NCBI GenBank assembly: GCA_963710675.1
Contig: CAVQBE010000020.1
Coordinates: 17,961-81,960 of the forward strand
DNA length: 64,000 bases
Direction: 5' to 3'
Origin: JACCZX01 sp963710675
GTDB taxonomy: Bacteria > Pseudomonadota > Gammaproteobacteria > Burkholderiales > Burkholderiaceae_F
Both the position numbers and the translations under genes were made by a program. The notes under the pieces are model-generated. The model saw only the letters and a program-made list of their open reading frames with translations. It searched no databases and was not told where the DNA came from. Position 1 is the stretch's first letter. Each line of letters starts with the position of its first letter. This document shows positions 51,636-61,971 of the stretch, piece by piece.

Positions 51636-51818
51636 GCAGCGGCTGACGCAGCTGCGCCGCCTACGTCGTCGGCCACTGAAGTGCCAACCCTGCGGTACTC
51701 ACGCCAGCGGCGGGCCTGCAAACTCGCTGCGCTCAGACAGGCAGGCCCTTAACAGCCCCGCTGGCGCTCCGTTCCTCGGGCGACGACTCAAAGGCGGCGC
51801 AGCTGCGCCAGCCGCTGC
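51636..51818. repeat. Nested palindromic repeat (REP/BIME-like) between pilL and phrB
   Basis: Three sets of inverted arms share one centre near 51730: 51636-51663 with 51792-51818 (27 of 28 bases), CGCCAGCGG 51702-51710 with 51758-51766, and GGGCCTGC 51712-51719 with GCAGGCCC 51741-51748. The whole could fold into one long hairpin. The outer arm also occurs at 15331-15358. It lies between converging genes, and the 289-bp gap holds no gene. Confidence 0.75.
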
Positions 51819-51890
51819 TGTCGCGACATTGCCTCGCATGCGCAGCAAGAGGCACGCGCCGGCTTTCCCGCTGCTTCATCTAGCGTCTCG

Positions 51891-53331
51891 CTACGCTGAA
51901 ACGCTCCAAGGTCTTTGTCTCGCTGCCGCGTGATCGACGATCGGCTTCGGATAGTCTCGCCCGATGATGCAGCCCGCTTCTTTTTGTCGTTTGGCCGACA
52001 CCAGCCACGGCGCATGGATTTCCTTGGCGGTAAATTCGCGAGTTGCGGCAGATACTGGCGAATGAAAGCGGCCGTCAGGGTCGAACTTTTCGGATTGCGT
52101 CACCGGGTTGAAGATGCTGAAGTACGGCTGCGCGTCGCAGCCGGTTGATGCGGCCCATTGCCAGCCGCCGCTGTTCGCCGCCAGGTCGTAGTCATTCAGC
52201 TGTCGGGCGAAGTAGCGCTCGCCTCGTCGCCAGTCGATGCCAAGATCTTTGACCAGGAAGCTCGCGGTGACCATCCGCAAGCGGTTGTGCATATAGCCGC
52301 TTAGATTGATCTGCGCCATCGCGGCGTCGATCAGCGGGTAGCCGGTGTTGCCTTCGCACCAGGCGGCGAAGTGTCGGTCTGCCTTGTCTCCGGTCGCCCA
52401 CAAAATACGATCGTATTCCGGGCGATACGCGTGATCGGCGACATGCGGGTGATGCCACAGAATCATCTGATAGAAGTCGCGCCAGATCAGCTCTGATAGC
52501 CAGACCTGTGCGCCGTCGCTGAACGCTTGCGAAGGTATGCGAAGCGCGCGAGTTGCCGGGTAGACATCGTGCCGAAGCGCAGGTGCACTGACAGATACGA
52601 AGGCCCGCGCACTGCCGGGTAGTTGCGTGCCAGCTCGTAATCGTCGATGCGCGACTTGAAGTCGCTGAACATTTGTCTCCGCGCCCGCTTCGCCGGCGGG
52701 CAAAGGAAGATCGTCGAGGTTGGTGCGGGCGAATCCGAGTTGCTCCAGGGTGGGGATTCTCAGCTTGCTCGCGAGCGTGGCCAAGCGGTCGTGTACCGTG
52801 CGGCGTGTCGAACGGCTCGAAATCATGCCTCGTCGCACGCTTTCAACCATGCATTCTTGTACGGCGTGTAGACGCTGAAGGGCGTGCCGCTTGCCGGAAA
52901 GGATCTCGTCCTTCTCAAAAATAACGTGATCCTTGAACAGCAACAGCTCGCGGCCTTGCTGCAGCAATGCTGCTTGACCCGCTGATCGCGCTTCAGTGCA
53001 TACGGCTCGTAGTCGGCATTGGCAAACACTGCGTCGGCCGCGAGCTCGTCGAGCCAAGTGCACAATCGCATCGGCCGCGTATGGCGTGACGGACGATCAG
53101 GTCGGACCTCGCTTCGCGAAGCGAGGCATCGAGCGCCACGATCGATCGATGGATGAAATCCACGCGCCGATCGGCGGAGATGCCCGCGGCGAGCAACTCG
53201 TCGAGGATGGCGCGATCGAAGATAAAGGCGCAGTAAACATGCCGACACTGCGACAGCGCCGCCGCCAGAGCGGCGTTATCTGTCAGGCGCAAGTCGCGAC
53301 GAAGCCATACCAACCCTCGCGAGTACTGCAA
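51891..53331 (-). CDS. phrB: Deoxyribodipyrimidine photolyase (frameshifted)
   Basis: A light-driven DNA repair flavoprotein that splits cyclobutane pyrimidine dimers. The antenna domain begins QYSRGLVWLRRDLRLTDNAA; the FAD domain contains LSVHLRFGTMSTRQLARFA, LSELIWRDFYQMILWHHPHV, NTGYPLIDAAMAQINLSGYM, HNRLRMVTASFLVKDLGIDW and AANSGGWQWAASTGCDAQPY, all diagnostic. A TTG at 53331 is the likely start, since longer options run into the divergent yqgE. Frame changes near 53080, 52860, 52660, 52540 and possibly 51925, which leaves the C-terminal residues uncertain. About 480 residues. Confidence 0.9.
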
Positions 53332-53392
53332 GCTGTCTCTCACCGCGCAATCGCTGCGCAAAAAGTGTGAAGGCAGTTTACAATCCGGCCTC

Positions 53393-53974
53393 ATGTCGAG
53401 CGAACCGAAGGTCCATAGCCCAATGGACCTGAAGCATCAGTTCCTGATCGCCATGCCCGCGATGGCGGATACCAACTTTGAGCGCTCGGTCGTCTATGTG
53501 TGCGACCACAACGATCGCGGCGCGCTCGGCCTGGTCATCAACCGACCGACTGACTTGACACTTGGCAAGCTGTTCGACCGCGTCGATCTGAAGCTCGAGA
53601 TTGCCCCGCGCAAGGACGATCCCGTTTACTTCGGTGGCCCCGTACAGACCGAACGCGGTTTCGTGTTGCACGGCTCGAGCTCAAATTTCAGCTCGACTCT
53701 GGCAATTTCGGATGAGATCTCGCTGACGACGTCGAAGGACGTGCTCGAAGCGATCGCCGAAGGCAGTGGCCCGGAAAAAGTGCTGGTCACGCTCGGTTAT
53801 TCGGGCTGGGGCGCTGGTCAGCTCGAAAGCGAGATCGCGCAGAACGCGTGGCTGACGGTTCATGCGGCCCCGCAGATCATCTTCGATGTGCCGGCCGGCG
53901 ATAAATACGATGCCGCGCTCAGGTTGCTCGGTGTCAACAGCTCGCAGCTGACGGGGCACGCGGGTCATGCGTGA
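53393..53974 (+). CDS. yqgE: YqgE/AlgH family protein (UPF0301)
   Basis: Intact, 193 residues. MDLKHQFLIAMPAMADTNFE, VVYVCDHNDRGALGLVINRP, VYFGGPVQTERGFVLH and LGYSGWGAGQLESEIAQNAW are the conserved blocks of this small alpha/beta protein. Function is not established; it was linked to alginate control in Pseudomonas and is nearly always next to ruvX (yqgF), as here. Confidence 0.95.
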   Translation: MSSEPKVHSPMDLKHQFLIAMPAMADTNFERSVVYVCDHNDRGALGLVINRPTDLTLGKLFDRVDLKLEIAPRKDDPVYFGGPVQTERGFVLHGSSSNFSSTLAISDEISLTTSKDVLEAIAEGSGPEKVLVTLGYSGWGAGQLESEIAQNAWLTVHAAPQIIFDVPAGDKYDAALRLLGVNSSQLTGHAGHA

Positions 53975-54037
53975 CCTTGCCGGTCATGCCTCATCCGCTC
54001 CGATACCCGCCCTTTTTTCATTGCTTTACCAGGCTCG

Positions 54038-54431
54038 ATGACCGACGGCGTCGTGCTGGGGTTTGACTTCGGCACGCGTCGCATTGGCGTGGCGATCGGC
54101 AATCGCGTGACACGCGATGCGCGCCCATTGACGACGATTGACGCGGCCGACAACGATGCGCGCTGGAAATCATTGAACGCGTTGATCGATGAGTGGGCAG
54201 CCGGCGCAATTGGCGGTCGGAATTCCGCGTCACCCCGATGACACGCCGCACGCGATGACCGTGCGCTGCGAGCGATTCGCACGTCAGCTTGAAGGCCGCT
54301 ATCGCTTGCCGGTTGCGCGCATCGATGAGCGTTACAGCTCGGCGGTGGTGGAACGCGAGGCCGATGTCGATGCCGCCGCGGCTGCGGTCATCCTTCAGCA
54401 GTGGCTGGATGACGGTTCGAACGATGCTTGA
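54038..54431 (+). CDS. ruvX: Holliday junction resolvase-like / pre-16S rRNA nuclease YqgF (one frameshift)
   Basis: RNase H-fold nuclease that trims the 5' end of 16S rRNA. VVLGFDFGTRRIGVAIGNRV carries the first catalytic Asp; after a change near 54207 it continues PAQLAVGIPRHPDDTPHAMT, then VARIDERYSSAVVEREADVD with Glu and Asp of the site, ending LQQWLDDGSNDA. About 131 residues. Its stop overlaps the pyrR start. Confidence 0.92.
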
Positions 54432-54930
54432 ACTAGACGCTGAGGCGATCTATCAGCAGCTCGCGCTACGCGCGCGTGAGCATTATCGTGACAAGCCATT
54501 GAACCTGGTGGGAGTGCACACCGGCGGAGTCTGGCTTGCCGAGCGACTGAAGAGAGAGCTCAATGTTGAGGCTCCGGTCGGCATTCTGGACGTCTCGTTT
54601 TATCGCGATGACTTCGATCAATCGGGATTGAAGTCTGCGGTGCGGCCCTCGCAGATCGCGTTCGACGTCGCGGGCAGTCACATTCTGCTGGTCGACGATG
54701 TTCTGAATACCGGACGCACCGTGCGCGCCGCGATGAACGAAATCTTCGATTACGGGCGACCGGCGAAGATCGATCTGGCCGTGTTGATCGACCGCGGCGG
54801 CCGCGAATTGCCGATGGCCGCCAGCATCGTCGGCGCGACGATCGAGCTGCCGGCGTCGGTCAGCGTGGTGCTGACACGCGACGATGATGATCGTCTGCAT
54901 CTGACAATGGAGGAGCGCGGTGCCGAGTAG
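54424..54930 (+). CDS. pyrR: Bifunctional pyrimidine regulatory protein PyrR / uracil phosphoribosyltransferase
   Basis: Intact, 168 residues, with ATG 54424 inside the end of ruvX. LVGVHTGGVWLAERLKREL, ILDVSFYRDDFDQSGL and the PRPP-binding loop ILLVDDVLNTGRTVRAAMNE define it. In Gram-positive bacteria PyrR attenuates pyr transcripts; in betaproteobacteria its regulatory role is less clear, but it leads the pyrR-pyrB-pyrC' operon here. Confidence 0.95.
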   Translation: MLELDAEAIYQQLALRAREHYRDKPLNLVGVHTGGVWLAERLKRELNVEAPVGILDVSFYRDDFDQSGLKSAVRPSQIAFDVAGSHILLVDDVLNTGRTVRAAMNEIFDYGRPAKIDLAVLIDRGGRELPMAASIVGATIELPASVSVVLTRDDDDRLHLTMEERGAE

Positions 54931-54931
54931 C

Positions 54932-55902
54932 ATAGCGCAATCCGCAGCTGAACCGAGACGGTGAACTGCATCATCTGCTCGCCATCGAGGGGCTGCCGCG
55001 CGAGGTGGTCGAGCGCATCCTGAGCACCGCGGACAGCTTCATCAACATTGCCGAGCGCGAAGTCAAGAGCGTGCCGCTGCTGCGCGGCAAGAGCGTGTTC
55101 AACCTTTTTTTCGAGAACAGCACGCGCACGCGCACGACGTTCGAGATTGCGGCGCGCCGCCTGTCGGCCGATGTCTTCAATCTGGACATCGTGCGCTCCA
55201 GCGCCGCCAAGGGCGAGTCGCTGCTCGATACGATCAACAATCTGACGGCGATGCAGGCCGACATGTTCGTCGTGCGGCATGCGACCAGCGGTGCGCCGTA
55301 TTTGATCGCGCGTCACACCAGCGCGCACGCGCCGCATATCCATGTGATCAACGCCGGCGACGGCCGCCACGCGCATCCGACGCAGGGCCTGCTCGATGCG
55401 TACACGATCCGGCACTACAAGAAAGACTTCAGCAACCTGATCGTCGCGGTGGTCGGCGACATTCTGCATTCGCAGAGTCGCGCGCTCGGACATCCACGCA
55501 CTGACGACTCTCGGCGTTCCTGAAGTGCGCGCGGTGGGTCCGTTGACGTTGTTGCCGGCAGGTCTGGAGCAGATGGGTGTGCGCGTATGCACCAACTTCG
55601 AAGATGGAATTCGCGGTGCCGACGTGATCATCATGCTGCGGCTGCAGAGCGAGCGCATGCGCGGTGCGTTATTGCCGTCGGCGGCAGAGTATTTCGCGAA
55701 CTATGGACTGACGGCCGAAAAGCTGGCGTTGGCCAAGCCCGATGCGATCGTGATGCACCCCGGGCCGATGAATCGTGGCGTCGAGATCGACTCGCACGTT
55801 GCCGACGGCGCGGCAAGCGTGATCCTGCCGCAGGTGACGTTCGGGATTGCGGTGCGCATGGCGGTGCTGTCGATCGTGTCGTCATCGGCCAGCATGCAAT
55901 GA
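54932..55902 (+). CDS. pyrB: Aspartate carbamoyltransferase catalytic subunit (frameshifted)
   Basis: It forms carbamoyl-aspartate, the committed step of pyrimidine synthesis. The carbamoyl-phosphate loop FFENSTRTRTTFEIAARRL and HPTQGLLDAYTIRHYKKDFS are intact. The expected N-terminus RNPQLNRDGELHHLLAIEGL begins right after ATAGCGC at 54932; deleting the A restores ATG CGC, so the start codon itself seems hit by an insertion. Another change near 55480 joins ARSDIHALTTLGVPEVRAVG and RGADVIIMLRLQSERMRGAL. About 322 residues. The stop overlaps the next gene (ATGA). Confidence 0.94.
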
Positions 55903-57196
55903 ACATCGCAATCGTCAACGGGCGCGTGATCGATCCGGCGACCGGCATTCGACAAAGTCGCCGGCGTCTACGTGGAGGACGGGCGGATCGCCGCGATCGG
56001 CCGCGCACCCGATGCACTTCAAGATCGATCGCACGCTCGATGCGCAAGGGCTTGATCGTTGCCCCGGGCCTGGTCGATCTATGCGCGCGGCTGGGCGAGC
56101 CCGGCCACGAAGGCGCGCTGAAAGTCGAGATGAAGGCGGCGCTGGCCGGCGGCGTCACCAGTGTCGTCTGCCCGCCGGACACCGACCCGCCGCTCGATGA
56201 GCCCGGGCTGGTGCGGATGCTGCGGCAACGCTCGCGCGAATCGGCAGGCGCGCGCACCTATCCGCTAGGCGCGCTCACCGCAGCGTTGAAAGGCGAAGCG
56301 CTGGCCGAGATCAAGACACTTGTCCGAGGCCGGATGCATCGCGTTCATGCAAACCGGAAGCCTGCCGCACGACAACTCGGTGCTGCTGCAGGCAATGCGT
56401 TACGCGAAAACGTTCGAGCTTGCCGATCTGGTTACGACCGGTTGAGGACACGCTGGCCGGGCAGTGGCGTGGCAGGTGCGGGTGCTGTCGCGGGCCGGCT
56501 CGGATTGCCTTCCGTCCCGGTGGTGGCCGAGACGGTGGCGCTGCACACGATCTTCGAATTGCAGCGGGCCACCGGTGCGCGGATTCATATGTGCCGCTTG
56601 TCGTCGCAGCGAGGGTATCGAGCTCGTGCGGCAGGCCAAACGCGAGGGCCTGCCCGTTACGGCCGACGTCGCGATCCATCATGTGCATTTGATCGACGTC
56701 GATATCGGCTACTTCGATCCGAATTTCCGACTCGATCCGCCGTTGCGCGGCACGCGCGACCGCGATGCGATCGTCGCGGGGCTGGCCGACGGCACGATCG
56801 ACATCATCTGCTCGGACCACGCGCCGATCGGCGAAGACGACAAGCTGCTGCCGTTCGGTGAAGCGGAGCCCGGCGCGAGCGCGCTCGAAACGCTGCTTCC
56901 GTTGACGCTGAAGTGGGCGAACGAGAACAACGTTCCGCTGGTGCAGGCGCTGGCCAAGATCACCAGCGGCCCCGCGCGAATTCTCGGCAAGGGCTCGGCG
57001 AAGGGTCAGACTGACAGTCGGTGCAAAGGCGGACGTCGTCATCTTCGATCCGTCCTGCGCCGATGGGTAGTCAGTGCTGAAACACTGATCAGTGCCGGCA
57101 AGAACACGCCGTTTGCCGGCTACGAACTGGAAGGACGCGTGCGCTACACACTGGTCGGCGGCGAAGTCCGCTACCATGCGTCAGCTGCACCGATGA
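55899..57196 (+). CDS. Dihydroorotase-like protein, probably non-catalytic (PyrC'/PyrX), frameshifted
   Basis: The start overlaps the pyrB stop, and MNIAIVNGRVIDPATGI opens an amidohydrolase fold. Where active dihydroorotases have the metal-binding HxH (GLVDLHVHLREPG), this protein reads APGLVDLCARLGEPGHEGAL, lacking both histidines. The later IICSDHAPIGEDD is kept. This is the pattern of the inactive pyrC' subunit of Pseudomonas, which stabilises the aspartate carbamoyltransferase complex. Frame changes near 55955, 56025, 56330, 56445, 56610 and 57015. The end is set at 57196, overlapping the plsC ATG, assuming a shift near 57175. A true pyrC should be elsewhere. Confidence 0.82.
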
Positions 57197-57970
57197 TGCG
57201 CTGGTTACTGGCGCCGTTGCGCGCGATGGTCTTCTCTGCCCACGTGCTGCTCGGCGTTGCGATCGTGATCGTGATTTTTCCCTTCGTCGGATCAGATTAG
57301 CGCGCAATCGAATTAATCGCAGGTGGTCGCGCATTCTCATCGCGCTCAGCGGGGCGCGCGTGGTCATGCAGTGGGGTCGCAATTCCGCTGCCAGTTGCGG
57401 CGCGATGGCATCGATCCGGCGCGGACCGGCCGGCTCGGCATTGGCCAATCACGTCTCATGGCTGGATATTTTCGCGATCAACGCGATGCTCCCGAGCCGC
57501 TTTATAGCGAAGGCCGAAATCGGCAAGTGGCCGTTGCTGGGCGTGCTGGTGTCTCGCAGCGGCACGTTGTTTATCGAGCGCGGGCGGCGACACGCAGTTG
57601 CGGCGATGAACAAGACGGTGCGCGAACACCTGAAGCTTGGCGAAACAATTGTCGTGTTCGCCGAAGGAACGACCACCGACGGTAGCGAGCTGCTGCCGTT
57701 TCACTCGAACGTGATCGCTCCCGCGCTCGACGTCGGGGCCGAAATATGGCCGATCGCGATTCGCTATACCGAGCGCGGCAAGCGCTCGGCGGCCGCCGCC
57801 TTTATCGATGAAATGGGGTATTCTGACTTCGCTGGCGCAAATACTGGTCGCCGACCAGCTGGTCGTTGAAGTCGCGGTGCTGCCGCCGATTTTGCAAAAG
57901 CGACGCGCAGGACCGGCACGCGATGGCGCGCGCTGCGCGGACGGCGATTGCGCAGCACCTGGGCCTGTAG
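57193..57970 (+). CDS. plsC: 1-acyl-sn-glycerol-3-phosphate acyltransferase (frameshifted)
   Basis: It makes phosphatidic acid at the inner membrane. MMRWLLAPLRAMVFSAHVLL starts a membrane-anchoring N-terminus; the acyltransferase motifs are ANHVSWLDIFAIN (block I, H and D), FIERGRRHAV (block II) and VVFAEGTTTDGSELLPFHSN (block III, EGT). Frame changes near 57300, 57405, 57825 and 57895; the last gives AARTAIAQHLGL and TAG at 57970. About 258 residues. It overlaps the preceding gene as ATGA and converges with apaH. Confidence 0.88.
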
Positions 57971-58003
57971 CGGACGAGCCGCACGAGGCTGTCCGATCGG
58001 CGA

Positions 58004-58822
58004 TCACGCTTCCGCGGCCTGCGACATCGGGCAATCGCGCTGAAAGAGCGCGCGATCTTGCAACCGCATAGCAGTGAGCTTGCCGCCCCACACGCATCCG
58101 GTGTCGAGTCCGATGACGTTGGCCCGTGCGACCAGGCCTTCAGCCGACCAATGGCCAAACACGATCAGCGTGTCGCGCGTGGCGCGTTCCGGATGATCGA
58201 ACCACGGCATGTCGCCGGGCGGCGCTTTGCTTGCGTTGTCCTTGTGCTTCAGGTTCATCGTTCCATCGAACGACAACACGCGCAGGCGTGTTAGAGCATT
58301 GACCACGCAGCGCAGCCGATCGTTGCCGGTCAGATCGTCGCTCCAGCGGCGCGGCTCATCGCCGTACATCTGCCGCAAAAATGAGTTGTCGTCATCCGCC
58401 GCCAGCGATTGATGAACCTCGTCGGCCAGCGACAATGTTTGCTCGACCGTCCACGGCGGCAGCACTCCTGCATGAACGAACAGCACACCTTCTTCGAAGT
58501 GGGCCAGCGGACGGCTGCGCACCCAGGCCAGCAGCTCTTCACGATCCGGTGCGTCGAGCACGTCCTGCAACGTGTCGCCGTCCTTCAGTGGCCGGACTCC
58601 CGCCGCAGCCGCCAGCAGGTGCAGATCATGATTGCCAAGCAGCGCGACCGCTTGACCATGTTCGACCCGCGCCTTGACATGGCGCAGCGTTGCGAGCGAT
58701 TCGAAACCGCGATTGACCAGATCGCCGACGAAGATGTAGCGCGTCGCAGCCGGCAGCTGCGTTGCGAGCTGTTTAAAGCTCGAAAAGCAGCCTTGAATAT
58801 CACCGATGACATACGTTGACAT
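58004..58822 (-). CDS. apaH: Symmetrical bis(5'-nucleosyl)-tetraphosphatase
   Basis: Intact, 272 residues. A metallophosphatase that hydrolyses Ap4A to ADP. MSTYVIGDIQGCFSSFKQLA (D and H ligand region, GDIQG), VGDLVNRGFESLATLRHVK, VALLGNHDLHLLAAAAGVRP, GVLFVHAGVLPPWTVEQTLS and FGHWSAEGLVARANVIGLDT are all in place. It sits 33 bp from the converging plsC end and is divergent from galU. Confidence 0.97.
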   Translation of the reverse strand: MSTYVIGDIQGCFSSFKQLATQLPAATRYIFVGDLVNRGFESLATLRHVKARVEHGQAVALLGNHDLHLLAAAAGVRPLKDGDTLQDVLDAPDREELLAWVRSRPLAHFEEGVLFVHAGVLPPWTVEQTLSLADEVHQSLAADDDNSFLRQMYGDEPRRWSDDLTGNDRLRCVVNALTRLRVLSFDGTMNLKHKDNASKAPPGDMPWFDHPERATRDTLIVFGHWSAEGLVARANVIGLDTGCVWGGKLTAMRLQDRALFQRDCPMSQAAEA

Positions 58823-58885
58823 CAGCGATTCGATCGCTTGTTAGCATGCGCCGTTGATGGAATGCATCAATACCTCGGAGCAATC

Positions 58886-59725
58886 ATGAAGCCCGTTCGC
58901 AAGGCAGTCTTTCCGGTCGCCGGGCTCGGCACGCGATTTTTGCCGGCGACCAAGGCGATGCCGAAGGAAATGCTGCCGATTGTCGACAAGCCGCTGATTC
59001 AGTATGCGGTCGAGGAAGCCGCCGCCGCGGGCATCACGCAGATGATATTCATCACCGGGCGCAGCAAGCGTTCGATTGCAGACCACTTTGATCGCGCTCC
59101 GGAGCTTGAGGCCGAGCTTAGCGGCGAAGGGAAAGATCGAGCTGCTCGAAGTCGTGCGCAACATTTCGCCGGAAACCGAAAGCTTTGTCTATACCCGCCA
59201 GTCGGAGCCGCTGGGCTTGGGACATGCGGTACTGTGCGCGGAAGCGGTCGTCGGTGATGAGCCGTTCGCCGTCATCCTTGCCGACGATCTGATCGACGCC
59301 AAGCAGTCGGTGATCGGCAGCTGGTCGAAGCGCGCGCCGCGCGCGGCGGTGGCAGCGTGCTCGCCGTTGAAGACGTGCCGCGCGCGGAGACGCAAGAGAT
59401 ACGGAATCGTCAGCAGCGTGCGGATCGACGGGCGGCACGTCGCGAATGTCGCACATCGTCGAGAAGCCGGCGCCTGACAAAGCACCGTCGACGCTGGCCG
59501 TTCTTGGGCGTTACGTGCTCGAGCCCGAGGTGTTCGAGCACCTGCGGGCGATTCCGCGGGGCGCCGGCGGCGAGATGCAGCTCACCGACGCAATCGCCGC
59601 GCATGTTGCCGTCGGACACGACGTTCGCGTATCGCTACGAGGGACGGCGCTTCGATTGTGGGTCGAAAGAAGGGTTCGTGGCTGCGACCGTGCACTTTGC
59701 GAGGAAGGCGGGCTATTCGATTTAG
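58886..59725 (+). CDS. galU: UTP-glucose-1-phosphate uridylyltransferase (frameshifted)
   Basis: It makes UDP-glucose for surface polysaccharides and is the supplier for ugd at the right edge. The ATG at 58886 has GGAG upstream; RKAVFPVAGLGTRFLPATKA, MPKEMLPIVDKPLIQYAVEE and ITQMIFITGRSKRSIADHFD are the N-terminal nucleotidyltransferase signature. Later frames give SEPLGLGHAVLCAEAVVGDE, FAVILADDLID and RYVLEPEVFEHLRAIPRGAG, then EGRRFDCGSKEGFVAATVHF. Frame changes near 59127, 59345, 59430 and 59640. About 280 residues. The stop overlaps the converging WecA-type gene. Confidence 0.94.
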
Positions 59726-60810
59726 CCCGAGCCGTTCAGCTCGTCATCGTCGTATGTTCGCGCCCGCAACCGGTACAGCCGGAACGGCAAGAAGAACACC
59801 GCGAAGTAGCCGGCGCATACCAACAGAAACGACCAGAAAATCCACCAGTCGGGCACGTCTAGCTGCCACAAGCCCGTGCCGATCAGAGCCAGCAGCGTGT
59901 TGGCTCAGACCAACATCGCAAGTGTCGCGCGCGGCGAATAACCACGTCGCATCAAGATGTGATGAATGTGATCGCGATCGGGTGCCATCGGACTGCGGCG
60001 CCGCGCAAGGCGGCGGACCGTTACCGTAAACACATCCATCAACAACAGCCCCAGAACCCACAGCATCGTCGGCGGAGAAACGCTTCGACGTTTTGCTGAG
60101 TCAGCGAAACCGAGAACCAGGCAATTGCGAAGCCCAGCACCATACTGCCGGCGTCGCCCATGAACGTTCGATGGCGTCCGCGCAGAGGCCATGGCAGATT
60201 AAAGAACAGAAAGCCGATCACGGCTCCTGCTAGCACAATAGTGATTTTCGCCGCGTTCAGGTCGCCGATCAGCAACGCAAAATCGCGAAGAAGGAAAGCA
60301 TCACAAGCGCAAGGCTTCCCGCGAGACCATCCAGTCCATCGAACATATTGATGGCATTGATCACCGCGACCGTCGCAAAACGGTCAACGGGATGGCCCAC
60401 AGGCGGGTATTGATCGGATCGGTTGCGAACAGATTTCCGAGGTTGACCAGAAAGTTGGCACCCCCCGAGGTCATCAACACTGCGGCGAAAATCTGTACCA
60501 GCATTTTCGTGCCCGCCGACACTTCGCCGAGGTCATCCAACAATCCGGTCATCGCGAGTATCACGGCTCCAACAAAAAACGCGGCATACTGGCCGAACGC
60601 AGAAAACGATGCCGCGAGTGCGAGCAGCATTGCGGCAGTTATCGCCATGCCGCCGGTGACTGCGACTGGCGCGGCATGGCGCTTGCGACCGCCAGGCACA
60701 TCGACCAATCGCCAGCGCTCTGCGGGCCGGCGCAGCATCAAGATCAGCAACGCCGCGACAAACGCTGCAAACGCCGCTTGTGCCAAGTAGGTCAATGGAA
60801 ACTCAGGCAT
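59722..60810 (-). CDS. wecA: Undecaprenyl-phosphate glycosyl-1-phosphate transferase, WecA/MraY type (frameshifted)
   Basis: A polytopic membrane enzyme that loads a sugar phosphate on undecaprenyl phosphate to start polysaccharide synthesis. GGRKRHAAPVAVTGGMAITA, TGLLDDLGEVSAGTKMLVQI (DD motif), NAINMFDGLDGLAGSLALVM, FMGDAGSMVLGFAIAWFSVS and DRDHIHHILMRRGYSPRATL are family motifs in order; the HIHH loop fits WecA rather than MraY. About ten membrane helices. Frame changes near 60385, 60270, 60080 and 59905. About 363 residues. It overlaps the glycosyltransferase gene upstream by 19 bases. Confidence 0.86.
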
Positions 60811-61971
60811 TCCAGATTATCTACGCCGCTACCCTTGGTCGCATCGCCGGCAAGCACGCGTTGATAGACATCGACGGTCTTGTCGACCATCTGCTTCACC
60901 GAGAAAACCTCTTCTACCCGCCGTTGGCCCGCGGCTCCCAGGCGAATGCGCAGTGCCGGGTCGCTCAACAGCGTGCGCAACGCGTCCGCCAGCGCGTGAG
61001 GGTCTTTCGGAGGGACGAGCAAACCCGTCTCGCCGTCGAGCGTAACATACTCGACGCCGGTGCCTAATCGCGTCGTGACAACCGGCTTGCTGCAATACAT
61101 CGCTTCAAGCTGCACGAGTCCGAATTGCTCGGCGCGTTCGACTGACGGCATGCAAAACACATCGCAAGCTTCGAAGTAAGCAACGAGTAGCGGATCAGGA
61201 ATAAAGCCAACGAACTTAACTCGTTCAGCAAGACCAAGATCACGAGCTAACCGCTTTAAGGTCCTCGTCAACGGTCCGTGCCCTCCGATCCACAACTCGG
61301 CATCCAAGCTTTGCATCGCCCGTATCAGAACATCGAATCCCTTGTAGTAAACGTGACGGCCCACCGAAAAGATCAATGGTCGGGCCGCTGCGCTGCAGCA
61401 GAAGTTCTTCCTGCTTCAGGCGTGACTCGGCGGAGGCGCAAGCACCGCGGGATCGAAACCGTACGGAATGACTTCGCGGATCTGTCCGGGCTTGCCTGAG
61501 GAATCTGAGAAGAGCTTGAAAAGTGCTGCGGTGTTGCACCGATCAGCGCATCGGCATCACGCACAAACGAGTGGAGGAAAGGCGAGTACAGCGACAGCGC
61601 CCATTTTTGCTTGACGATGTCGCTATGCCAGGAAATTACGCGTCGAACGGTGCGCGGCAATGACATTGCCGTCAGATGTCCAAGAGGATCTGGAAAGTGC
61701 AGGTGCACGAGGTCGAATTGATATTGCCGATGCAATCGGCGCGCCACTGACGGCATCGAGGGTGCCAACGCCACACTTGCAAGCGATCCGAAGTACTTGC
61801 TGCGCGGACAGTCTCGTAGCCGTTACGGTGATGCCTATCAGTGGTCCAGCGGTCGTTGGCAACGAGGTTGACCACCTTCACTTCGGGGGGCATCGCACGC
61901 AGCAAGGCCCGCAGATGGCGTTCGATCCCGCCGACGTCTCCATCGAACTTGCCGAGATGCAGGACTTTCAA
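60792..61971 (-). CDS. Glycosyltransferase family 4 (GT-B fold), frameshifted
   Basis: The N-terminal half begins KVLHLGKFDGDVGGIERHLR (GGIE motif) with FDLVHLHFPDPLGHLTAMSL and VISWHSDIVKQKWA; the C-terminal half has IFSVGRHVYYKGFDVLIRAM and the nucleotide-sugar site VFCMPSVERAEQFGLVQLEA (Ex7E). TTG 61971 overlapping the epimerase stop (TTGA) is the likely start. Frame changes near 61830, 61765, 61540, 61430 and 61375. About 393 residues. It adds a sugar to the lipid-linked chain in the cytoplasm; donor and acceptor are unknown. Confidence 0.87.
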
